From: Parabacteroides johnsonii DSM 18315
GTDB lineage: Bacteria > Bacteroidota > Bacteroidia > Bacteroidales > Tannerellaceae
Length of the DNA stretch: 64,000 bases
Assembly: GCF_025151045.1 (NCBI RefSeq)
Contig: NZ_CP102285.1
Span: forward strand, 2,542,001 to 2,606,000
Direction of reading: 5' to 3'
Of this stretch, positions 18,238 to 26,265 are shown piece by piece; position 1 is the stretch's first letter; the number at the start of each line of letters is the position of its first letter. Both the position numbers and the translations under genes were made by a program. The notes under the pieces are model-generated. The model ran no database searches. It had not been told where the DNA came from and worked only from the letters and a program-made list of their open reading frames with translations.

Positions 18238-18847
18238 GTTACTTTTGGCTTGATCCAAAAGTAACCAAAAGATCAAGATTGTTCTATTACTTTTCTCTTG
18301 AAAGAAAAGTAACCAAAAGTTCAAGGCTTAACCGTCTGGGCTGCTCCGGGCAAAGACTACGCTGTCGCCTGCGAAACTCGCTTCGCTCAGACAGCGCAGG
18401 CTCCGGACGCTCCGCCTTTGCCCTCCGCTTGACGCCCACCCGCTTAGGCCTTTCTTAGAAAGCTCCGCTTTCTCTTGGGATGGCCGATACTGCCTGTTTT
18501 CTTGTGATCCCGCGTCAAGCGCGGGAACAGGATAGTTTCGAAGCATCCTCACAAATGCGAGGACAAGCCCAAAGGCAACCCGGAGGCAAGCACAGGGACA
18601 AGCCCGTTCCCGCACTTGATGCGGGATCACAAGAAAACAGGCAGTATCGGCCATCCCAAAAGAGCCGTCAGGCTCTATCTCCGGCCTAAGCTGGTGAGCG
18701 TTAAGCGCAGTGACCGCAGTGAGCGTCCGGAGCGTCTGCTGTTTGAGCGAAGCGAGTTTCAGACGCGACAGCGAACGAAGGGAGCGGAGTAGCGAAGCAG
18801 CTTAAGCCTTGATCTTTTGGTTACTTTTGGATCAAGCCAAAAGTAAC
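18238..18847. repeat. 610-bp nested palindrome
   Basis: The ends are a perfect 40-bp inverted repeat (18238-18277 and 18808-18847, beginning GTTACTTTTGGCTTGATCC). Inside, 18477-18513 and 18621-18657 form a perfect 37-bp inverted repeat. A third, imperfect pair lies between them (around 18375-18415 and 18717-18762), containing ACTCGCTTCGCTCA and its complement. The core carries a CCCGCGTCAAGCGCGGG palindrome also seen near 50.6 and 52.0 kb. The symmetric open frames inside (18328-18654 minus, 18480-18689 plus) begin alike only because of the symmetry and are not genes. The element fills the gap between trxB and the phosphodiesterase gene. Confidence 0.9.
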
Positions 18848-18850
18848 AGA

Positions 18851-19804
18851 TTATCTTCCTATTTCCGACAAATAACGTTCCGCCTCAATCGCAGCCGTAC
18901 AACCGCTACCGGCAGCCGTAATGGCCTGGCGATAATGCGGATCAGCCACGTCACCGGCAGCAAAGACACCTGGAACTCTGGTCTTCGGCGTACCTGGAAT
19001 CGTCTTGATATAGCCTATCTCGTCTGTTTCTACCCAGGGTTTGAATATCTTGGAGTTCGGAGTGTGGCCGATAGCCAGGAAGAAACCGTCGATTGCGATA
19101 TCTAATTTCTTTTCGTCCGGTTCACCCATTCGTTTTACCAGATGTGCGCCTTCGACACCGTCTTCACCGAAAAGACCGATTGTGTTATGCTCGAACAAGA
19201 CCGTAATATTCGGAGTGTTCAGGACACGTTCCTGCATGACTTTCGATGCACGCAAATGCGGTTTGCGGACAATCATATATACCTGTTTCGCCAAACCGGA
19301 CAGATAGAGCGCTTCTTCACAAGCCGTATCGCCACCGCCAACGACAGCCACGACTTTCTTGCGATAGAAGAAACCGTCGCAGGTCGCACAAGCCGAGACA
19401 CCCATTCCGGCATATTTCTGCTCGTCCGGCAATCCTAAATATTTGGCAGTCGCTCCGGTCGAGATGATCAGTGTTTCCGTCTCGATCACTTTCTCGCCGT
19501 CGATCGTCACCTTATAGGGAGCGGCAGACAAATCTGTTTCAGTCGCAATGCCGACGCGGATATCCGCACCGAAGCGGGTTGCCTGTTTTTTCAGGTCTTC
19601 CATCAGCTCCGTTCCGGCAATGCCTTCGGGATAACCGGGAAAATTCTCGACGTCTGTCGTAGTCGTAAGCTGTCCACCCGGCTGAATACCTTCGTAAAGG
19701 ACAGGAGACAGATTTGCACGTGAAGCATAGATAGCCGCAGTATAACCGGCCGGGCCCGAACCGATAATCAGGCAACGGACTTTTTCATTCTGAGTTGTAT
19801 TCAT
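18851..19804 (-). CDS. trxB: Thioredoxin-disulfide reductase
   Basis: A 317-residue NADPH:thioredoxin reductase, a flavoprotein that keeps thioredoxin reduced in the cytosol. The FAD site GSGPAG is at residues 15-20, the redox-active CATC at 139-142, the NADPH site GGGDTACEEA near 155-165, and the C-terminal FAD motif GVFAAGDVAD follows. Length is normal. Its ATG directly abuts hairpin repeat copy 2, so its leader must consist of that repeat or come from the upstream lolA-type transcript. Confidence 0.97.
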   Translation of the reverse strand: MNTTQNEKVRCLIIGSGPAGYTAAIYASRANLSPVLYEGIQPGGQLTTTTDVENFPGYPEGIAGTELMEDLKKQATRFGADIRVGIATETDLSAAPYKVTIDGEKVIETETLIISTGATAKYLGLPDEQKYAGMGVSACATCDGFFYRKKVVAVVGGGDTACEEALYLSGLAKQVYMIVRKPHLRASKVMQERVLNTPNITVLFEHNTIGLFGEDGVEGAHLVKRMGEPDEKKLDIAIDGFFLAIGHTPNSKIFKPWVETDEIGYIKTIPGTPKTRVPGVFAAGDVADPHYRQAITAAGSGCTAAIEAERYLSEIGR

Positions 19805-19896
19805 CTTATGATTTATGATTTATAATTTATGATTGATGATTTATGATTTGTGATTTATTATCGACGCATAAATCATAAATCACAAATCATAAATCA
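19805..19896 (-). repeat. Heptamer-built hairpin repeat, copy 2 (3' of the lolA-type gene, abutting trxB)
   Basis: ATTTATG/CATAAAT heptamers with ATTTGTG variants form two arms around the 9-base loop TATCGACGC at 19859-19867 (GCGTCGATA in mRNA sense). The inner 21 bp pair with two mismatches, and further pairing is possible in shifted register. It fills the gap between the lolA-type stop and the trxB ATG. Confidence 0.85.
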
Positions 19897-19902
19897 TTCT
19901 AA

Positions 19903-20571
19903 TCACCTCAAATCTATTATTTCAGCATCAGGATAGTCTTTTTCGTTAAAAACAAAATAACTATCCGGTTGGTTTACTCCCGTTTCCATTTTACTGATAC
20001 GGATCGTACTGCTGATCCCATTCTTTGAAAAAACAGCGATCGAGGCCGGGAGCCCGGCAAACTTCTCTATCTGGAGCTCCACCCGTATGATATCACTTTT
20101 CTTTTTGGGTACCAGCTCGATATCGTAGGCGGATTTACCGTTCGAAGCCGTGCTCTCGCCCTTATATTTTGCGGTAAATCCTTTTTTATAGGAACGGAGC
20201 AGAAGGGCCGGATTCGTAGCTTGTAGTTCCTCGCCGGTCGGGGTGGAAACGTTGACTTCCTCGTTGCGCTCGACAAACGACCATTGTGTCGTTCCATCGA
20301 ACCAGGTAATCATGTCGGGGGTCTTCAGTACGAATTTATCACCTTTTATATCTACCGTACCGTCAAAGCTTTCCGACACTTTCTGCACATCCGAGCGTGT
20401 CTGCATCGTAAAATAAGCAGTCAAACCGTTAGAATCTTCATAAGCAGACGCGGCCTTATCCAAAATGGAAATGGCGTTCTGTGCTACGACCTTCATACCG
20501 GATACAACCCCAAGACACAGGAAGACTGCAACCAAAATGCGGCAAACTTTTATTTCATTTTCTCTTTTCAT
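19903..20571 (-). CDS. LolA-type outer-membrane lipoprotein carrier protein
   Basis: A 222-residue periplasmic protein. It has a signal peptide or anchor (about 10-32) and then a LolA-like fold: AISILDKAASAYEDSNGLTA, YFTMQTRSDV, SFDGTVDIKGDKFVLKTPD and the typical MITWFDGTTQWSF block. LolA-type chaperones carry lipoproteins from the LolCDE exporter to the outer membrane. The protein lacks other domains and has normal length. Downstream is hairpin repeat copy 2 and trxB; upstream is a GC-rich hairpin and ftsK on the same strand. Confidence 0.9.
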   Translation of the reverse strand: MKRENEIKVCRILVAVFLCLGVVSGMKVVAQNAISILDKAASAYEDSNGLTAYFTMQTRSDVQKVSESFDGTVDIKGDKFVLKTPDMITWFDGTTQWSFVERNEEVNVSTPTGEELQATNPALLLRSYKKGFTAKYKGESTASNGKSAYDIELVPKKKSDIIRVELQIEKFAGLPASIAVFSKNGISSTIRISKMETGVNQPDSYFVFNEKDYPDAEIIDLR

Positions 20572-20635
20572 TCTATCTATTCTTTGCTATTCATAATAAG
20601 GGTTTATGGGTGTGGAACATGAAACGATTGTCGTT

Positions 20636-20734
20636 TGTAGGGGCAGGGCTCTGCTCTGCCCATTGAATCCGGAGCAAAACGAACATTATTTGCATTGGCG
20701 GATTCATTGGGCGGAGTAGAACCCCGCCCCTACA
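20636..20734. repeat. GC-rich hairpin element between ftsK and the lolA-type gene
   Basis: Two 36-base arms (20636-20671 and 20699-20734) are complementary at 31 positions around a 27-base loop. The outer ends read TGTAGGGGC and GCCCCTACA. It could form a strong RNA hairpin downstream of ftsK, but no T-run follows. It resembles mobile miniature inverted repeats more than a classical terminator (inference). Confidence 0.75.
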
Positions 20735-20779
20735 GGACACCATTATTTTATTGCACACCGATAAATCATCCTTTATATT

Positions 20780-23296
20780 TTATTTCAATGAATTCAATAA
20801 TTGTTCCAGGCTGTATTCGTCCTGGATCAAGACCTGACGGGCTTTACTGCCTTCGAAAGGACCGACGATGCCCGCCGCTTCCAGCTGATCCATCAGGCGG
20901 CCTGCACGGTTGTAACCGATTGCGAACTTTCGCTGGATAAGCGAAGTCGAGCCTTGCTGCTGGATCACAATCAGACGGGCAGCTTCGTCAAACAACGGGT
21001 CGCGATCCGACAGATCCACCGATCCGGCCGAAGAAGACTCACCGCCTTCACCTATATATTCAGGCAACAGGTAAGCTGTCGGATAAGCCACCTGCGCACC
21101 GACATAATTCACGATATCTTCCACTTCCGGCGTATCGACAAACGCACACTGGACACGTGTCGGCTCGCTGCTTCCGGTAATCAGGATCAGCATATCGCCC
21201 TTACCGATCAAACGGTTGGCACCCGGAGTATCCAAAATCGTACGGGAGTCGATCTGCGACATTACCTTAAAAGCGATACGGCTCGGAAAGTTACTCTTGA
21301 TCGTACCGGTGATCACTTTCGTATCCGGGCGCTGGGTGGCCAGGATCATGTGGATACCGACCGCACGGGCCTTGGCCGCAATACGCGAGATCGGCAATTC
21401 GATCTCCTTGCCTGAGGTCGCGATCAGGTCGGCAAACTCATCGACGATAGCCACGATATAAGGCAGGAACCGATGTCCTTTCTCCGGGTTCAGACGGCGG
21501 GAAATGAACTTCTCATTATATTCCTTTATATTACGTGCCGAAGCCTCCACCAGCAATTTATAACGATTTTCCATCTCGATCACCAAAGAGTTCAAGGTTG
21601 CCACCGCATCGCCCGGCTCCGTCACGATCGGTTTATCGGCATTCGGCAATTTCGCCAGATAATGGCGTTCGATCTTCGAGTAAATACTAAATTCCACCTG
21701 CTTGGGGTCAACCATCACGAACTTCAGTTCGGCCGGATGCTTCTTATACAGCAAAGAGGTGATAATCGCATTCAAGCCGACCGATTTACCTTGCCCGGTC
21801 GCACCCGCCACCAACAGGTGGGGAGTCTTGCACAAGTCGAACATGAACACTTCGTTGACAATCGTCCTTCCGATCGCCACCGGCAAGTCATACGAACATT
21901 CCTGGAATTTGCGCGAAGCAACCACCGACTGCATCGAAACAGTCTGCGGTTTATTATTCGGGACCTCGATCCCGATCGTTCCTTTTCCCGGCATCGGCGC
22001 GATAATACGGATCTGCAAGGCTGAAAGGCTCAAAGCGATGTCATCTTCCAGGTTCTTGATCTTGGAAATACGAACACCGGCTTCCGGGACGATCTCATAG
22101 AGCGTAACCGTCGGTCCGACCGTCGCCTTGATAGAGGCGATATTGATACCGAAATCTTCCAACGTCTGCTTGATCATCTGCTGGTTTTCTTCCAATTCTT
22201 CGCGGTTCACCTCGACATTGCCCGAATCGTAAAATTTCAGCAGGTCGAGCGTCGGGAACACATAGCGGGACAAATCCAGGCGCGGATCATATTTACCCAA
22301 CTGGGATTGATCGAAAGCCTCCTCATCTTCCGGCACTTCCACTTCAAAAGTCGTACCTCCATCGGCTGACGCCTCGACAACCGGATCATCTCCCCTGGCT
22401 ACTTCAAATTCAAAATCATTCTTTTGCGGAATCTCCTTGCCTACCGGCATTCTCTTTTCTGCCTCGGCTTTCCGCATCTCTGTTTCCGTATCGAAAACAT
22501 ATTCGTCCGGCTCGACGACTTCCTCTTTTGTCTCGTGATATGCAGTAGGCTGAGAAGCAGCAGCCGGTTTTTCAACCGGAACATAAACATCCTTTTCTTC
22601 TTCACCCTCTTCTTTCTCTTCCTGCACTTCCGGCGTTTCGCTCTTTTCACGTTTCAAACGGTTCTTCAACCATCCGAAAGAGAAGACGTTTTGCAGGAAC
22701 GGAATCGTCCGTTTGCTGGTGAAGATTGCAATAATCAGGAACAGGCCGACCAGCAGCAGGATCGTACCCGGTATCCCGATATTATTCATCATCACCTCCG
22801 ACAAATAATATCCGTGCTGACCGCCCAAATAAATAAACGTATCTTCATATCCACGAATAAAGATAAAAGCAAAAAACAACGATCCCCATATCAGCATGGC
22901 TGCACTGAACAGGAAACGTTTCAGCAACGACACCCGGCTCAGGTTCATCAGCTTCGCCCCGACCGAACCGAGGAAAAACAAAATCAAGAATGAAGAGATC
23001 CCGAACCACCGGTTCATCAGCAAATCGGCGAGGAAAGCCCCACGCACACCCGTCCAGTTCTCTACCGATCCACGATTGATCACCAGGTCCGATAACGGGA
23101 TATTTTCGATCTTGCTCTGATCCGCTCCTCCCGTAAAGAAAAACGAAATCAATGCCAGACCGACATATATGGTAACAATGGAAATAACTAATCCGGTAAT
23201 AAAACGGGTCCGCTCACTGGTAAAGAAATTTCGAATCCCCTTAAATTTACTTTCCCCGTTATTCGTATTTTGTTTTGCAGTCGTCTTTTTAGCCAT
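20780..23296 (-). CDS. ftsK: DNA translocase FtsK
   Basis: An 838-residue FtsK/SpoIIIE translocase. It pumps DNA at the division septum and activates dif recombination during chromosome segregation. The N-terminal part has four to five membrane helices (about 30-210). A charged linker follows (about 215-330), then alpha/beta motor domains with Walker A GATGQGKS (Lys near residue 504) and Walker B-type VAIVDEFADLI. The C-terminal gamma winged helix (about 770-838, RKFAIGYNRAGRLMDQLE) reads KOPS-type polarity sites. It is slightly shorter in the linker than E. coli FtsK, as is common outside proteobacteria. A TACATTTG promoter is at 23320-23327. Confidence 0.96.
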   Translation of the reverse strand: MAKKTTAKQNTNNGESKFKGIRNFFTSERTRFITGLVISIVTIYVGLALISFFFTGGADQSKIENIPLSDLVINRGSVENWTGVRGAFLADLLMNRWFGISSFLILFFLGSVGAKLMNLSRVSLLKRFLFSAAMLIWGSLFFAFIFIRGYEDTFIYLGGQHGYYLSEVMMNNIGIPGTILLLVGLFLIIAIFTSKRTIPFLQNVFSFGWLKNRLKREKSETPEVQEEKEEGEEEKDVYVPVEKPAAASQPTAYHETKEEVVEPDEYVFDTETEMRKAEAEKRMPVGKEIPQKNDFEFEVARGDDPVVEASADGGTTFEVEVPEDEEAFDQSQLGKYDPRLDLSRYVFPTLDLLKFYDSGNVEVNREELEENQQMIKQTLEDFGINIASIKATVGPTVTLYEIVPEAGVRISKIKNLEDDIALSLSALQIRIIAPMPGKGTIGIEVPNNKPQTVSMQSVVASRKFQECSYDLPVAIGRTIVNEVFMFDLCKTPHLLVAGATGQGKSVGLNAIITSLLYKKHPAELKFVMVDPKQVEFSIYSKIERHYLAKLPNADKPIVTEPGDAVATLNSLVIEMENRYKLLVEASARNIKEYNEKFISRRLNPEKGHRFLPYIVAIVDEFADLIATSGKEIELPISRIAAKARAVGIHMILATQRPDTKVITGTIKSNFPSRIAFKVMSQIDSRTILDTPGANRLIGKGDMLILITGSSEPTRVQCAFVDTPEVEDIVNYVGAQVAYPTAYLLPEYIGEGGESSSAGSVDLSDRDPLFDEAARLIVIQQQGSTSLIQRKFAIGYNRAGRLMDQLEAAGIVGPFEGSKARQVLIQDEYSLEQLLNSLK

Positions 23297-23319
23297 TACA
23301 CAATTAAATTTACAACTCG

Positions 23320-23327
23320 CAAATGTA
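23320..23327 (-). promoter_or_regulatory. -7 box upstream of ftsK
   Basis: The minus strand reads TACATTTG, matching TAnnTTTG, giving a leader of about 18 bases. The divergent gene's box is at 23718-23725, and the 116-bp palindromic array lies between them. Confidence 0.6.
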
Positions 23328-23499
23328 CACAGAAAATTTTAAGTTCCCTACGACATTCGTATTTCCCTTACCGCCTTTTTTCAAAGTTCTCCCCGGCAAC
23401 CGCATCACAAAACATTTCTTGCCACAGACATTCTCACCTCTTTTTACTTATAAAAACAACCTCATAAAATACGGATAATTCCCAATGCATTTGCCCTTT

Positions 23500-23615
23500 G
23501 ATGCAAGTGTAATCTGTTTTCGGCAATGTCGAATATATTTTTGACAATGCCGTGTATATTCTCGACAATGTCGAATATGTACACGACAACGTCGAAAACA
23601 GATTACACTTGCATC
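23500..23615. repeat. Palindromic element: four CGACAATGTCG sites at 21-bp period within a 23-bp inverted repeat
   Basis: The ends are a perfect 23-bp inverted repeat (23500-23522 and 23593-23615). Within it, the 11-bp palindrome CGACAATGTCG or a close variant starts at 23521, 23542, 23563 and 23584, exactly 21 bases apart, and the set is symmetric about 23557.5. Twenty-one bases equal two DNA turns, so the sites face one side of the helix. The element lies between the divergent ftsK and DUF5063 promoters. It could be an operator array or a miniature mobile repeat. Confidence 0.88.
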
Positions 23616-23717
23616 GAAGTCGAAACGAATCGCAATGGTTTGCCACCGAGCCTGCCAAGATAAAGGAATTTCGGTGCGGTACGGTTCCCTATATTAGCTT
23701 TACAAAGAAAAAATTGC

Positions 23718-23725
23718 TACTTTTG
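23718..23725 (+). promoter_or_regulatory. -7 box upstream of the DUF5063 operon
   Basis: TACTTTTG matches TAnnTTTG and predicts a leader of about 33 bases before the ATG at 23764. Confidence 0.6.
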
Positions 23726-23763
23726 CAGATTATAAACGCAAGGTATCGACTAAGATAATCAGC

Positions 23764-24309
23764 ATGGAAAAAGAGAACAACCCGATATACGAACGCAACA
23801 CGCTGGAATTCGTAACAGTTGCACTGGAATTTTGTACATTTGTCGAGAATGCCGGCAATACTGGTCTTTTTGATTTTTTGGATAAGGCAGTCAAGATCTT
23901 GCCCTTGTTGTATCTGAAAGCCACCCTCCTACCCGAAGCGGAAGAAGAGGAGGATGCAGAGCCAGAGCTGACTGTCACGGAAGACATGTACGAATCGGTC
24001 CGCAACCGGATTGCCGGACTGCTCGGAGAGAAAGACTCTTACCTCGAAACGTTCCATCCGGATATGCAATATAGCGACACGCCGATCGCCGCCTTTATTT
24101 CAGAGAATCTGGCCGATGTTTACCAGGATGCGGGTAATTTCATCTCTCTGTTCCGCCAGGGCAATGAAGAAGTGATGCTCGGGGCAATCGTATTGTGTCG
24201 TAAAAATTTCAGCGAATTCTGGGGACAACAATTATTAAACGCATTAAAAGCGCTCCACGCCGTGCGATACAGCGATGAAGAGTTTTTAGAAACCAACGAA
24301 GAAGAATGA
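23764..24309 (+). CDS. DUF5063 family protein
   Basis: A 181-residue, acidic, mostly helical cytosolic protein that I place in DUF5063. The family pattern includes FVTVALEFCTFVENA at the N-terminus and a C-terminal FSEFWGQQLLNALKALH helix. Its function is unknown. It is the first gene of a tight operon: its stop overlaps the exonuclease start by four bases, and the methyltransferase follows directly. Conservation of this neighbourhood would suggest a role near RNA processing, but that is only inference. Confidence 0.85.
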   Translation: MEKENNPIYERNTLEFVTVALEFCTFVENAGNTGLFDFLDKAVKILPLLYLKATLLPEAEEEEDAEPELTVTEDMYESVRNRIAGLLGEKDSYLETFHPDMQYSDTPIAAFISENLADVYQDAGNFISLFRQGNEEVMLGAIVLCRKNFSEFWGQQLLNALKALHAVRYSDEEFLETNEEE

Positions 24310-24887
24310 CACAACAATATACACATTCGATAACAAAAGAGGCTGTATCCGAGCTTCCCTTAGAGGAATTTACCGGGCGGATCATCGTGATCGACACATT
24401 GAAGGATACGGAGAAAGCGGTCAGCTACCTCTCCGAGTTCCAGGCCGTCGGATTCGATACGGAAACCCGTCCGAGTTTCAAGAAAGGGCAACGCTACAAA
24501 ATATCGCTTATGCAGATTTCGACCGATGAGGCTTGTTTCCTGTTCCGCCTGAACCGGATCGATATTCCGAAAGTTCTCGAAGAATTTCTGGCAAACGAAA
24601 AGGTGCAGAAGATCGGCCTTTCGCTACGCGACGATTTCGGCGCGATGCAAAAGCGCAAGGACATACAACCCGCCAACTTCCTGGACTTGCAGAATTATGT
24701 CGGACAATTCGGGATCGAAGATGCCAGCCTGCAAAAGATATACGCCATCCTTTTCAACAAGAAGATCTCGAAAGGACAGCGTTTGAGCAACTGGGAAGCC
24801 GACGTCCTCAGCGACGCGCAGAAAAAATATGCAGCCCTCGACGCATGGGCCTGCCTGAAAATATACAATCAATTGAAACAGATATAA
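24306..24887 (+). CDS. DEDDy-type 3'-5' exonuclease domain protein
   Basis: A 193-residue stand-alone 3'-5' exonuclease domain of the RNase D / DNA polymerase I proofreading superfamily. The acidic metal ligands are visible: GFDTET (Exo I), IGLSLRDDFG (Exo II) and KYAALDA (Exo III, YxxxD). It lacks the HRDC domains of RNase D. It probably trims structured RNA or DNA 3' ends. It overlaps the DUF5063 gene by four bases and ends one base before the methyltransferase ATG, so all three are probably co-translated. Confidence 0.9.
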   Translation: MTQQYTHSITKEAVSELPLEEFTGRIIVIDTLKDTEKAVSYLSEFQAVGFDTETRPSFKKGQRYKISLMQISTDEACFLFRLNRIDIPKVLEEFLANEKVQKIGLSLRDDFGAMQKRKDIQPANFLDLQNYVGQFGIEDASLQKIYAILFNKKISKGQRLSNWEADVLSDAQKKYAALDAWACLKIYNQLKQI

Positions 24888-26072
24888 ATGAAGGAGTGTA
24901 AAGTATTTCTCAAACCGAAAAAAGAGGAATCGTTGCTACGTTTCCATCCGTGGGTATTCTCCGGCGCTATTCAGACGATCGAAGGTGAGCCGGAAGAAGG
25001 CGACTTGGTAGAAGTTTATGGTACGAACGGACGTTTTTTAGGTATCGGACATTATCAGATAGGCAGCATCGCCGTACGCATCTTATCTTTCAAACCGGTC
25101 ACGATAGATGCCGCTTTCTGGGAAGAACGCATCCGTATCGCTTACACACTGCGCCAAGCATTGGAACTTGCCGGAGTGGAGAACAATAATACATACCGGT
25201 TGGTGCATGGCGAAGGAGATAATCTTCCGGGACTGGTCATCGACATGTATGCCCACACCGCCGTCATGCAGGCACATTCTGTCGGCATGCACTATGCCCG
25301 CCACCAGATTGCCGACGCCTTAAAAGCCGTTTTGGGAGATTCTTTACAAAATATATATTACAAATCGGAAGCGACCTTGCCTTACAAAGCCAACCTGGGC
25401 AGCGAAGACGGCTACCTGTACGGTGGCGAAGTGGAGGACATCGCACTTGAGAACGGCTTGAAATTCTGCGTCGATTGGCAAAAGGGGCAAAAGACAGGTT
25501 TCTTTGTCGACCAGCGTGAAAACCGTTCGCTCTTGGAACGCTATGCCAAAGATCGCTCCGTACTGAACATGTTCTGCTATACCGGCGGATTCTCGTTCTA
25601 CGCCATGCGCGGAGGCGCCAAGGTCGTTCACTCGGTCGACAGCTCCGCCAAAGCGATCTCGCTGACCAACAAGAACGTGGAACTGAACTTTCCGGGTGAT
25701 CCTCGCCACGAGGCTTATGCGGAAGACGCTTTCAAGTATCTCGAAAAGATGGGAAGCAACTACGACCTCATCATCCTGGACCCGCCCGCTTTCGCCAAAC
25801 ATAAAAACGTATTGCGCAACGCTTTGCAGGGATATCGCAAACTGAATGCCATCGCTTTCGAAAAGATCAAGCCAGGAGGCATCCTGTTCACCTTCTCCTG
25901 CTCACAGGTGGTAAGCAAGGAGAACTTCCGTCTGGCCGTGTTCAGTGCCGCCGCCCAGTCCGGACGCAGTGTCCGTATCCTACACCAACTGACACAACCC
26001 GCCGACCATCCGGTCAACATTTACCATCCGGAAGGGGAATATCTGAAGGGGCTGGTGCTTTATGTGGAGTGA
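24888..26072 (+). CDS. Class I SAM-dependent rRNA methyltransferase, RlmI type
   Basis: A 394-residue enzyme of the RlmI/RlmK family, which methylates a cytosine in 23S rRNA. An N-terminal PUA RNA-binding domain (about 1-80, FLKPKKEESLLRFHPWVFSGAI) is followed by a linker and a Rossmann methyltransferase domain. This domain has VLNMFCYTGGFSFYA (SAM binding), NLDPP-like ILDPPAFAKHK (motif IV) and FTFSCSQ, whose Cys is the usual catalytic nucleophile. It is the third gene of the DUF5063 / exonuclease operon. Hairpin repeat copy 3 follows 12 bases after the stop. Confidence 0.92.
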   Translation: MKECKVFLKPKKEESLLRFHPWVFSGAIQTIEGEPEEGDLVEVYGTNGRFLGIGHYQIGSIAVRILSFKPVTIDAAFWEERIRIAYTLRQALELAGVENNNTYRLVHGEGDNLPGLVIDMYAHTAVMQAHSVGMHYARHQIADALKAVLGDSLQNIYYKSEATLPYKANLGSEDGYLYGGEVEDIALENGLKFCVDWQKGQKTGFFVDQRENRSLLERYAKDRSVLNMFCYTGGFSFYAMRGGAKVVHSVDSSAKAISLTNKNVELNFPGDPRHEAYAEDAFKYLEKMGSNYDLIILDPPAFAKHKNVLRNALQGYRKLNAIAFEKIKPGGILFTFSCSQVVSKENFRLAVFSAAAQSGRSVRILHQLTQPADHPVNIYHPEGEYLKGLVLYVE

Positions 26073-26083
26073 GAAGAGGTAAT

Positions 26084-26142
26084 AATTTATGATTTATGAT
26101 TTATGCGTCGATGATAAATCATAAATCATAAATCATAAATTT
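26084..26142 (+). repeat. Heptamer-built hairpin repeat, copy 3 (3' of the RlmI-type gene)
   Basis: Arms of ATTTATG/CATAAAT heptamers pair over 21 bp (26084-26104 with 26114-26134) around the loop GCGTCGATG at 26105-26113, and the repeat continues to 26142. The loop has the same orientation relative to the preceding gene as in copies 1 and 2. No T-run follows, so it is not a standard intrinsic terminator. Confidence 0.85.
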
Positions 26143-26175
26143 AATCAAGGGAGGTGCAAAATATTTACGGAAATA

Positions 26176-26206
26176 TTTCTTTATTTCGTAATAGGTTGTA
26201 CCTTTG
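26176..26206 (+). promoter_or_regulatory. Promoter of mdh
   Basis: The -7 box TACCTTTG at 26199-26206 lies 19 bases after TTTC at 26176-26179 (consensus -33 is TTTG). This is good Bacteroides spacing, with a leader of about 55 bases before the mdh ATG. Confidence 0.65.
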
Positions 26207-26265
26207 TCTCACTTTTAAGAGAGATGGAAATATTATTATAAGTAAAACATATAAAACTTATTATT

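Noticed and set aside
18328-18689. Two overlapping frames starting with the same residues on opposite strands
   Set aside because: They share their start only because both read the arms of the perfect inner inverted repeat of the 610-bp palindrome.
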